Origin: a virus
DNA length: 49,873 nucleotides
Reading direction: 5' to 3' (one strand)
Virus record (IMG/VR): IMGVR_UViG_3300013116_000380
Coordinates: 1 to 49,873 of that record
Shown here: piece after piece, positions 42,686 through 49,873 of the stretch
Numbering within the stretch: position 1 is the first letter of the stretch
How the letters are laid out: every line of letters begins with the position of its first letter
Notes under the pieces: model-generated
The model's input: the letters and a program-made list of their open reading frames with translations, nothing else
Told to the model about the DNA's origin: nothing
The model's database searches: none
Position numbers and translations under genes: made by a program

Positions 42686-43759
42686 TTATTTTTCAAAAAT
42701 CAAGCTGGCATATATGTCCAGGTTTCGCTTGTTTCCTGGGGAGAAGATAGAGATTAGCTCCCTTGAGGCGTTTCTGTATTCTCCTAAGTTGTTCGTGTGG
42801 TGAAGGATGGAATTTATTAACTGGTTTGCTGCAAGCTCTATTTCGCTATCTTTGTAATAATACCCCGTGGATGATATTGTTTTTGAATTATGTATAAGCG
42901 GAAGGTCCAAGTATAGGGCTTCTAGGTGCTGATAATTAAGTTCGCTGTCTACTTGGTGGGAAATTATGTGTTGTCCGCAACGGCTATATATGTCTGGAGC
43001 TTCCCAGTTGTTGCTTAAATAGAGTTTTTTTTGTTTGTTTATCGACATTCCTGAGGTAATCGAATGCAAAAATTCTGTGTTTTTAAGGTGTTGCGTGTTG
43101 AAGACGCTTACTGTATTGATCGCCTCCGGGCTTTTGAGATTTGCTTTTTCGCTAGCTAAAATGGGAATGATGAAATTTTTTATATAGGAGATGTTTGGCT
43201 CTAGGATTGATATTCCCCCGGCCCTGTCTTTGTTAAACCGTAGGGTTCTTCCCTTTTTTTGTCGAGACGCTTCATCTATGAAAAATGAACTCCATAAGTA
43301 AGGAGACTCTTTTGCCTCGCAACCCGAAGGGTGGAGTGACTCCATTAGGTTTTTTTTACTTATGTGGTGGGGTGGCAGCCAGAGCTCTTCGGTGAATTTT
43401 GAAATATTTAATTTTTCTTTGGAGGACAGTCCGCAAGAGAGTTCTTCAAGTGGGTTTTCGAGATAGTTGTGAATGATTTTGGTTTTTTTGTTTACTTTGA
43501 AAAATTCATTAAAGAATTTTTCCGAGGGAACGTAGCCGTGGATGATCAGTATATCTACCTTGGGTGCACCCTTGTTTGTCATAGCCCGCTCTGGGTAGCC
43601 GACGTGGTCTTTGTTGAAATTTTGGTAATCCGTTGAAGGGGTTATGTAAAAAACTTTACAACCTAAGTTTTGAAGACAATCATATAGGTTGACGGCTGAC
43701 TGCTTCTGTCTTGATTTCCACGGGTTTCTGTGGAGTAGGCTCGTTATTGCAATATTCAT
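42686..43759 (-). CDS. DUF2827 glycosyltransferase-like protein, copy 2
   Basis: A GT-B-like glycosyltransferase of 357 residues resembling DUF2827. The first Rossmann half opens MNIAITSLLHRN; the second half has the family signature ISHQVDSELNYQHLEALYLDLPLIHNS followed by GYYYKDSEIELAANQL, where the sugar nucleotide is expected to bind (I describe this from family knowledge). It overlaps copy 1 upstream by ATGA. Together they may decorate the fibre proteins encoded just downstream, or modify the host surface. Confidence 0.82.
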   Translation of the reverse strand: MNIAITSLLHRNPWKSRQKQSAVNLYDCLQNLGCKVFYITPSTDYQNFNKDHVGYPERAMTNKGAPKVDILIIHGYVPSEKFFNEFFKVNKKTKIIHNYLENPLEELSCGLSSKEKLNISKFTEELWLPPHHISKKNLMESLHPSGCEAKESPYLWSSFFIDEASRQKKGRTLRFNKDRAGGISILEPNISYIKNFIIPILASEKANLKSPEAINTVSVFNTQHLKNTEFLHSITSGMSINKQKKLYLSNNWEAPDIYSRCGQHIISHQVDSELNYQHLEALYLDLPLIHNSKTISSTGYYYKDSEIELAANQLINSILHHTNNLGEYRNASRELISIFSPGNKRNLDIYASLIFEK

Positions 43760-44895
43760 TTAAACAAATCTAGTACCAGCTTCTTAGTGCACTCAATATT
43801 GCTTCGATTTTCAGGACTGTACTTCCAGGCGGCTTCTTTCCCTTTTTCTAAGTATGCTGAAAGGTTGTCGTTGTGCTGTTCTATTGCTTCTTTTATTTTT
43901 TCTGCGGCTTCCAGAAGGTTGAAGCCTTCGTAGAAATATCCAAACTCTTTAAATGGGGGAGAATTATGTATTAATGGGTAACCGCAAAACAGGGCTTCTA
44001 GGTGTGTGTAGTTTAATTCATTTAAGTGTTGGTGGCTTATTATTGCTGGATTTTTCACGTGCATAATGCCTGGAATGGGCTTCCTGGGGAAGAATGTGAA
44101 TCGGTCTTTGTTTTCTCCGAGCGACGTGCAGTCGTGTATCCATTCCTTAAGGAACTCTCTGTTCCTAAAAAAGGAATCCGATCCGTAAATACATGCATGT
44201 TCAAATATGTCTGGGCTGGATTCTAGGACGCTTGAAATTGCGAGCATCGGAATTAAAAAGCTTTTTGATATATTTATATTAGGCTCGACCACGGCTAAGT
44301 TGGGTTTCTTGACTGGAATATAGTTTATATTAATTCCGTGGTCTATTGCCTCCCCTTCAATAAAACTGGGGCTCCATATATAGGGCATTGTGCGGACCGG
44401 GCTTTCGTCTGTGTATTCATAAAATTCTTTTGCGAAAAGATAATGTTCCGAGATCCACGTTTCTTCGTATAGTTTTTCATGCCTAAGCTTCATCGGGGGG
44501 CAGTCGGGGTGCCCGGAAATCCTTTTGGGCGGGACTTTTGAAAACCATTCGCACATCAGGTTAATTAAATTATTGCCGTAATGTACTCCCACTGTTTTTA
44601 TTTTGGGGTTGGCTTTGGTTAGCGAATCTTTTAAGTTTTCATCGAGGGATACTCCTGCGCATATAACTAAATCAAAGTGCTGTTGCTTCCTGGTGAATTC
44701 GCCCCAGCGCAATATATTTTTCTTGTTTAGTTTATTATGGGCATGGGTCGAGCCACTTCTGCTTTTGTCTCCGAAATCAAGCAGGGAAACCTTGAATCCA
44801 CACTTCTCTAGTAATTCATATAGGGATATAATATTCTGAATTAGCCCGTTGGAGAAAAAACTGTAGTCTAGTGTTGCTGTGATTGCTACCCTCAT
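43756..44895 (-). CDS. DUF2827 glycosyltransferase-like protein, copy 1
   Basis: A protein of 379 residues, paralogue of the following gene. It starts MRVAITATLDYS and carries the same C-terminal signature, AIISHQHLNELNYTHLEAL followed by CGYPLIHNS and GYFYEGFNLLEAAEKI. Sequence divergence from copy 2 is large, so the duplication is old or the two were acquired separately; different donor or acceptor sugars are likely. The ATG is six bases after a -10-like TAAATA. It is the first leftward gene, divergent from the portal. No signal peptide is seen, so it acts in the cytoplasm. Confidence 0.82.
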   Translation of the reverse strand: MRVAITATLDYSFFSNGLIQNIISLYELLEKCGFKVSLLDFGDKSRSGSTHAHNKLNKKNILRWGEFTRKQQHFDLVICAGVSLDENLKDSLTKANPKIKTVGVHYGNNLINLMCEWFSKVPPKRISGHPDCPPMKLRHEKLYEETWISEHYLFAKEFYEYTDESPVRTMPYIWSPSFIEGEAIDHGININYIPVKKPNLAVVEPNINISKSFLIPMLAISSVLESSPDIFEHACIYGSDSFFRNREFLKEWIHDCTSLGENKDRFTFFPRKPIPGIMHVKNPAIISHQHLNELNYTHLEALFCGYPLIHNSPPFKEFGYFYEGFNLLEAAEKIKEAIEQHNDNLSAYLEKGKEAAWKYSPENRSNIECTKKLVLDLFK

Positions 44896-45057
44896 TGAGC
44901 TTATTTACACCCCTTTCGGGGGAGGTTCTTTGGAATGTAAGTTTTTTATAGACATTTTTTTCATTAATTACTGAAAGCGAGGGTGTTGTGAAAGTTGAAA
45001 AGTCGACTTTTAGACTTTTGGCCGACTTTGGGTTATTATAGGTGTAAAGTAATCATC
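44896..45057. promoter_or_regulatory. Divergent control region between glycosyltransferases and portal
   Basis: A 162-base gap if the portal starts at GTG 45058. It contains a CCCC-TTTC-GGGG hairpin (about 44910-44921), the palindrome AAAAGTCGACTTTT (44998-45011) and three direct copies of GACTTT (45005, 45013, 45024). It is probably where leftward and rightward transcription are controlled. Confidence 0.5.
44998..45011. repeat. Perfect 14-base palindrome AAAAGTCGACTTTT
   Basis: A complete two-fold symmetric site within the divergent gap, with two further GACTTT half-like copies following. It is a candidate operator. Confidence 0.5.
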
Positions 45058-47109
45058 GTGAAAAAGCGAAAATATACCAAGAAATCTTCGTACTGGGATC
45101 AGTTTAACAAGCCTCCAAGTGAGACTGGTCAAAATCTGGACCAGGATTTTCTTCCACCAATATTTGCTGGGGAAAATTATTATACCGAAGAAACTCTTGG
45201 GTCATTTAAATCGACAACTTCAGCCGCCAGGAACGAAGGGGAGTCCTTAAGTGATCCAAGAAGAAGGAATAGTATATATAAAAGAGACAAGAAGAAAAGG
45301 CTCTCTAATATAGAGTCTGGACTTCTCCCGTTCGAGTTTAGTTCGGACGGCGTCTCCGTTAGAAATGCTATAGAGCTGTGCCAGAAGGCTTACGCCAATA
45401 TATCAATATTTAGAAATGCAATAGACATTATGTCTGAATTTGCTAATTCTAATATCCACCTTGAGGGAGGCAACCAAAAATCAAGGGACTTTGTATATAA
45501 GTGGTTTGATAAGATTAACCTATGGACGGTTAGAGATCAATATTTTCGCGAGTATTACAGATCTGGTAATGTTTTCATGTACCGAGTTGATGGCAAGTTC
45601 ACAGCAGAGGACTTCGCTAAAATGAGCAAGGTTTACGGAGGAATCTCCCCTGGCGGGATTCCGTTGAAGTATATCTTTTTGAATCCATACGATATAACTG
45701 CCGCGCGGTCCACCTCATTTAGTGAGGGGCAGTATTTTAAGATTCTCTCTGAGTACGACCTGGAGAGGTTGGCGAATCCTAAAACGGACTATGACGAGCA
45801 GGTTTTTGAATCCTTGGATTCTGACCTAAAGAAAAAAATTAAGGACGGATCCTATATGAAGGAGGGTGTTGAGATATCCCTTGATCCTGAAAAATTAGTT
45901 TATTCATTCTATAAGAAGCAAGACTATGAGCCGTTTGCGGTTCCGTTTGGTTACCCTGTGCTGGATGATATTAATTATAAAATAGAACTCAAGAAGATTG
46001 ACCAAGCTATATGCCGGACAATTGAAAATGTCATTCTATTAATTACCATGGGAGCCAAGCCTGACGACGGAGGAATAAACCCCCGCAACCTTGAGGCAAT
46101 GCAAAGCCTATTTCAGAACGAGAGTGTGGGAAGAGTTCTTGTTGGAGATTATACCACTAAGGCCGACTTCATTATTCCTGATCTAAGAAAGGTTGTGGGT
46201 CCGGACAAGTATCAAATTGTCAATCAAGATATTAGGGAGGGCCTTCAGAATATAATTGTTGGTGACGAGCGTTATAGTAATACGCAGGTCAAGGCAGAAA
46301 TATTCCTTGAACGCCTTAAGGAATCTAGAAACGCTTTCTTGAATGATTTTCTCCAAAAACAGATCAAGATGGTCTGCCAGAATCTAGGGTTTAGGCAATA
46401 TCCCAAAGCTAAATTCGAGGAGATAGACATTAAGGATGAGGCGCAGTTGCAAAGGGTGGCTACTAGGCTGCTTGAACTGGGCATACTCACTCCAGAGCAA
46501 GGCATTGACGCTATTAAAACTGGAATATATCCGCCTTCAAGTGAGCTAAAGGAAGCCCAAGAGATATTCTCCGAGGAGAGGAAGAAGGGGTTATACAATC
46601 CCCTGGTTGGAGGAATTCCCGCAGTTGAGGCTCCCGGAGCAGAGGAGGAGCGCGATCTAAAGGAGAGAATATCCGAGCAGAAAACTCCTACGCAACCATC
46701 TGGAGGCCAGCCAAGCACGCCCAATGAGGTGGGTAGGCCTGCAGGCACTAGAGGAATTCCTCAACAGCGAGCAGCTAGCGAAAAGGTAAGCCGAAAGGAT
46801 ATCCAAGAGATAGTTTATAAGATCGAGAGCTTGAGCTCCTTTATTAAAAGAGGGCTGCGGGCACAAAGCAAGAAAAAGAGACTAACTAAAAAACAAACAG
46901 AGTTGGCCGGGGAGTTATGCGAGTCAATCGTGTGCTCCCGTGGCTTGGACGAGTGGGAATCTATAGCGGAGGCTTGTATTAGCGACAACTCCAATATAGA
47001 GGGGCTTGATATTCTCCCAGAGATATTAAGCATTAGCGGAGACAAGGAGCTGGCGATATACCCGTCAGCCCTATACTATCATAGTCAGCAGAGGGCAGAA
47101 GATGATTAA
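45058..47109 (+). CDS. Portal protein
   Basis: About 684 residues from GTG 45058; an in-frame TTG at 44995 would add 21 residues of unlikely sequence that includes the palindrome. The body is typical of phage portals: FRNAIDIMSEFANSNIHLEGG, the stem/clip-like segment around YFREYYRSGNVFMYRVDG, FLNPYDITAAR, and the helical section IDQAICRTIENVILLITMG, with the wing and crown following. The C-terminal 150 residues are Pro/Gly/Gln-rich then helical. The portal forms the dodecameric head vertex through which DNA passes. It is not next to the terminase, which lies at 12211-14082. Confidence 0.9.
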   Translation: MKKRKYTKKSSYWDQFNKPPSETGQNLDQDFLPPIFAGENYYTEETLGSFKSTTSAARNEGESLSDPRRRNSIYKRDKKKRLSNIESGLLPFEFSSDGVSVRNAIELCQKAYANISIFRNAIDIMSEFANSNIHLEGGNQKSRDFVYKWFDKINLWTVRDQYFREYYRSGNVFMYRVDGKFTAEDFAKMSKVYGGISPGGIPLKYIFLNPYDITAARSTSFSEGQYFKILSEYDLERLANPKTDYDEQVFESLDSDLKKKIKDGSYMKEGVEISLDPEKLVYSFYKKQDYEPFAVPFGYPVLDDINYKIELKKIDQAICRTIENVILLITMGAKPDDGGINPRNLEAMQSLFQNESVGRVLVGDYTTKADFIIPDLRKVVGPDKYQIVNQDIREGLQNIIVGDERYSNTQVKAEIFLERLKESRNAFLNDFLQKQIKMVCQNLGFRQYPKAKFEEIDIKDEAQLQRVATRLLELGILTPEQGIDAIKTGIYPPSSELKEAQEIFSEERKKGLYNPLVGGIPAVEAPGAEEERDLKERISEQKTPTQPSGGQPSTPNEVGRPAGTRGIPQQRAASEKVSRKDIQEIVYKIESLSSFIKRGLRAQSKKKRLTKKQTELAGELCESIVCSRGLDEWESIAEACISDNSNIEGLDILPEILSISGDKELAIYPSALYYHSQQRAEDD

Positions 47110-47593
47110 AAATATAGTAGTAAGTAATGAATATACAGAAATTATTTCCGCACCCAGCAGCCAAAAATACGCAAACTTAGGAATATATTTCTGTAACACT
47201 ACCACAGAGGGAGAAACTATTGATCTTTTTGTCGCTCAGGCGATAGGGTTCAATCCTGCGGACCTAAGTCCGTGGGCTGCCGACGGGGGTAATGGCGGCG
47301 TGTATGGAATCGATGACCGTGTGAGGCATGATTCTAAGGCGTGGCAAGCTATATCTGAGTCAAGTCCAGCAGACGTTCCTGGGTCTGCGCCAGCAGTGTG
47401 GAGCGACGTAACCATTCGCAAGGATGTTGATCCAGGAAACCAATCAAAGGTTGTGTCCGAATTATATATTCCACCTGGCCAAACTTTTATGTTTGGCGGG
47501 GAGAAGTTTTTACTAAACCATAACGAAAGTATAGGCGCGTCTTCGCAGGTAGGGGGAAGAGTAACCGCAACTGCTACATTTACTGATTTCTAA
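47102..47593 (+). CDS. Small tail-associated protein with a CBM5/12-like insert
   Basis: A protein of 163 residues. The ends (IKNIVVSNEYTEI and the Gly/Val-rich C-terminus with PPGQTFMFGGEKFLL) form a beta sandwich like small phage tail or baseplate proteins. Inserted at residues 60-102 is a CBM5/12-like module: VYGIDDRVRHDSKAWQAI with W99 at its end, matching the modules in fibre A. It overlaps the portal stop by eight bases, with GAGGG upstream. It could be an adaptor or fibre-attachment protein carrying a carbohydrate-binding unit. Confidence 0.72.
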   Translation: MIKNIVVSNEYTEIISAPSSQKYANLGIYFCNTTTEGETIDLFVAQAIGFNPADLSPWAADGGNGGVYGIDDRVRHDSKAWQAISESSPADVPGSAPAVWSDVTIRKDVDPGNQSKVVSELYIPPGQTFMFGGEKFLLNHNESIGASSQVGGRVTATATFTDF

Positions 47594-49500
47594 TGGCTGA
47601 ATTTATCCAGAAAAATCCTTTTGGGGAGGGCACCTTAGGGACCTTCGTGAGCCTTTCGGGCGACGAGGACGTCTTTGGTCATAAGGATTTTCAGGATAAT
47701 CTAACCGTTCAGGGTGATCTGACGGTTATTGGCGATACGAGAATCTCTCAGATAGTAGACTTTACGTCTGAGAGTGGAGATATAAGCGGGCATATATTTA
47801 GGGGGCAGGTTGGTTATTTTGACCAAATTGTTGTTGGGGATATTGTTGGGTCTGACGCTGGCGGTTCCTCTGGGGAGTCGTCTGGGGGGATAAATACCGG
47901 GCCGATTTTTGTAACTAACGTAACCGCTGTTGGCGGGGTCGAGGAAATCTTGGAGTCTGAGTTCAGTGGGGCTGTAGTAAGAAAGGTCAAAACCGCTAGT
48001 GATCAGGTAGATGTTAAGTTGTTGGTAGAAAGGGGAGATGCTCAGACGTTCAAGCCTTCCATAAGTTATGCTGTTAGCGGCGAAGACCCTCAGTATCAGG
48101 ATGTTGATTTTTCTCAGTTGTCAACAAATAGCAACGGCTATTCTTTTAATACTACGCTTAGGCTGGACTGTTCAGTGCCTACAACATATTTATTTAAAAA
48201 CGGAGGCAGGCAGACTTACCTTTCTCTTGAGAAGGATACTCCTCCCCAGGTCCTTGAAGCAAAGTTTGTAAACCGAACGGATACTGGAACTTTTTACGGG
48301 CAGACCTCGTTTAATGCACACGACGGCAATCAGTCTCATTCACAGACCGAGGCTAAAAATGGCGATACCGCAAGGGTGTACGTTAAGTCCTCAAAAGAGA
48401 TCGGCAAGATTGTTGTTTCGGGCGGAGCCCTTCAATCAAAGACTGTTAACAATCCTAACTTTAATGACAACGGAGACGGCACTTATGACTACGAGTTTAA
48501 TGTTACTATCGGCGGCGCATCGAATAGTGTTCAGGCGAAGAGTTTTAACGTAACTGTTCAGGATATAACAGGCAACCAATCTCAATCTTATGCTGCTGAC
48601 AATGATATTATAACAAATAATTCAGCCCCTTCTGTCTCTCTTAGTTTTAGCTACCCCAACTCCAATAATATAATAAATAATACAGGAGAGAGCGTTGATG
48701 TTAATGTTACTGCTTCCAATTTTGATAACCATAATTATTCAAAAAGTTATGTTTTGAAATTTGTAACAATACCTGCTGATATTAATTCTGGTCCATTTGT
48801 GGTCTCCGGAGAAAATGCGAGTAATTACACCAGTGGGACAATGAGCGTTTCTGTTTTTAAGCAGTCGAACGGCAGGAGCGCTTCCTCTTCAACGTCCTCT
48901 ATACAGATTCAGTCCGAGGGAACCGTTCCGTCGGTTAACTTTTCCCCGAACACATTTCGTTCTTCTTCTGCTGGGGCTCAGTATAGTAACGTTAATGTTA
49001 GTGTGGGTGAACCCCTTGAATCTCTTTCTATACTTTCTGTCTCCGATCCAAATATAACAGTTGGGGCAATTTCCAAGAATAGTAATACGTCTTTCTCGTT
49101 CCAGATTTTAATATCCGATGACACTCCTCGGGGGCAATTTACGATAAGCTTCGAGGGGGAGAAGTTAATCGGAGAAACCTTTCAGCGGGATGATACGGGT
49201 ACTGTGCGAGGTTTTGACCAAAGGTCTGTAACAATCCTTGCTCCGGATTACCTGGCGGTTGACTTGGGAGTAGATGTATATAATACTTCTAAGCTAACCG
49301 CTACCGCGACACCAGCTGGGGGTAATACATTTTCTATTCCGTATGACGCAGGGATTACTACCCCGAAACAAGACGGCACGTCTAATTTGGAAGCAGGGTT
49401 CGGTATAGTTAATGATAGTGAATTGATTATAGATAATCAGGTTATAACTAATGCAGGCAACATATTGGATGTTACCGTAACAATTGAGGAGTCTTTGTGA
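47593..49500 (+). CDS. Tail fibre/baseplate protein with repeated Ig-like regions
   Basis: A protein of 635 residues, start coupled to the previous stop as TAATG. The N-terminal segment DFQDNLTVQGDLTVIGDTRI is the type of beta strand found at fibre or baseplate-wedge attachment domains. The remainder is rich in Ser, Asn, Thr and Val with several Ig-like or bacterial-adhesin-like beta domains, each of about 90 residues. No enzymatic motif or signal peptide is present. A structural tail/adhesion role is likely. Confidence 0.78.
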   Translation: MAEFIQKNPFGEGTLGTFVSLSGDEDVFGHKDFQDNLTVQGDLTVIGDTRISQIVDFTSESGDISGHIFRGQVGYFDQIVVGDIVGSDAGGSSGESSGGINTGPIFVTNVTAVGGVEEILESEFSGAVVRKVKTASDQVDVKLLVERGDAQTFKPSISYAVSGEDPQYQDVDFSQLSTNSNGYSFNTTLRLDCSVPTTYLFKNGGRQTYLSLEKDTPPQVLEAKFVNRTDTGTFYGQTSFNAHDGNQSHSQTEAKNGDTARVYVKSSKEIGKIVVSGGALQSKTVNNPNFNDNGDGTYDYEFNVTIGGASNSVQAKSFNVTVQDITGNQSQSYAADNDIITNNSAPSVSLSFSYPNSNNIINNTGESVDVNVTASNFDNHNYSKSYVLKFVTIPADINSGPFVVSGENASNYTSGTMSVSVFKQSNGRSASSSTSSIQIQSEGTVPSVNFSPNTFRSSSAGAQYSNVNVSVGEPLESLSILSVSDPNITVGAISKNSNTSFSFQILISDDTPRGQFTISFEGEKLIGETFQRDDTGTVRGFDQRSVTILAPDYLAVDLGVDVYNTSKLTATATPAGGNTFSIPYDAGITTPKQDGTSNLEAGFGIVNDSELIIDNQVITNAGNILDVTVTIEESL

Positions 49501-49501
49501 T

Positions 49502-49873
49502 ATGAGTTTACAAAACGTTCAGGCTCAATTAGGTAATTTATTGGCGGCAATGCCGCTTAAGGTTCAGAAGGTTGATTCTTCGTTCTTGGACAATGCAACG
49601 CCTCCTTTTGAGGGAGCTTTAGCTTCTGATGCTCAGGGGCAGTTTTATATTTCAGACCATGATGGTAGCGGGGAATTGGTTTGGAAAGCTCTGGCGGGAC
49701 AAAAAAGAGAGGTGTCCATCAAGTATGACGTTCCGTTGAACTTTGAGTCTGCGACAATACCGTTTGGAACCACCTTTGATACTCCTCCGTCGGTTTTTGT
49801 GCAATACGAGCCGCCTGATGGGGACGATGTGTTGTTTTACTCTACGGTCGTCAAAAATATAACCAACACCGGG
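49502..49873 (+). CDS. H-type-lectin-like tail protein, 3'-partial
   Basis: At least 124 residues, starting MSLQNVQAQLGN at ATG 49502 and open to the window end. GAGGAG ends about ten bases upstream, and the start follows the previous stop by one base. After a short helical N-terminus, residues about 75-124 (FGTTFDTPPSVFVQYEPP, then VKNITNTG) resemble the H-type lectin or gp53-like beta domain at the tips of phage fibres. Because the end is missing, length and further domains are unknown. Confidence 0.75.
   Translation, partial: MSLQNVQAQLGNLLAAMPLKVQKVDSSFLDNATPPFEGALASDAQGQFYISDHDGSGELVWKALAGQKREVSIKYDVPLNFESATIPFGTTFDTPPSVFVQYEPPDGDDVLFYSTVVKNITNTG

Noticed and set aside
44995-45057. Upstream TTG start for the portal
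   Set aside because: The added 21 residues look non-coding and contain the palindrome and repeats; GTG 45058 begins a normal basic N-terminus. It cannot be fully excluded.

Overview
The window is a gene-dense stretch of a tailed double-stranded DNA phage genome (Caudoviricetes) or a closely related prophage-like element. The evidence is a large terminase, a portal, a prohead protease with scaffold, an HK97-type major capsid protein, tail-fibre-like proteins, a phage-type replication and recombination set, and overlapping ATGA/TAATG gene junctions. I saw no tRNA, rRNA, CRISPR array or insertion sequence, and no intergenic gap longer than about 170 bases. The host cannot be read directly. A complete DUF1501 protein with a twin-arginine leader, a family concentrated in Planctomycetes and Verrucomicrobia, next to a VWA/thrombospondin-type-3 surface protein suggests a host in or near the PVC group, probably aquatic. 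That is an inference.

Layout. (1) Bases 1-19171 run rightward: a giant Trp-rich virion-like protein cut by the window edge, a PhoH ATPase, a probable lysis/envelope cassette (papain-like protease with a C-terminal membrane anchor, two holin-like proteins, an EF-hand lipoprotein, a GAF-like membrane protein), a zinc-ribbon protein, a sigma-like factor, a beta-helix protein, a C2H2+ERCC4 nuclease, the large terminase, protease/scaffold, decoration protein, major capsid protein, then after a strong terminator three head-completion-type genes. One small DUF2384-like gene (5021-5227) points the other way. (2) Bases 19125-44895 run leftward. In transcription order they hold two DUF2827 glycosyltransferase-like genes, two paralogous repeat fibres, a J-domain protein, a class Ic-like ribonucleotide reductase small subunit, a membrane coiled-coil protein, RecA, nucleases, DnaB helicase, a Toprim primase, a RecB-like nuclease, a Nudix hydrolase, DUF1501, the VWA protein, ClpP, and an operon PHP domain - SET domain - DEDDh exonuclease - polymerase III alpha core - ClpC. 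(3) Bases 44896-49873 run rightward again: a divergent control region, the portal, and three tail or adhesion genes, the last cut by the window end.

How the parts fit. Leftward genes carry good TTGACA-17-TAnnnT promoters, several with the -10 box only 6-7 bases from the start codon, so the early/replication block looks readable by the host housekeeping sigma factor, partly as leaderless messages. Rightward structural genes lack such promoters. Two rightward gene starts (PhoH and the zinc-ribbon protein) share an ATATATAG element at identical spacing, and the encoded sigma-like factor is a candidate reader of late promoters.

The most unusual points are the polymerase III alpha subunit split into a separate PHP protein and a polymerase core with SET and exonuclease genes between them; a phage ClpC/ClpP pair in which ClpC keeps a ClpP-docking-like MGF loop; a ribonucleotide reductase R2 with Val at the radical site; the DUF1501/VWA envelope pair; and a CBM5/12-like fold repeated in several virion-type proteins.
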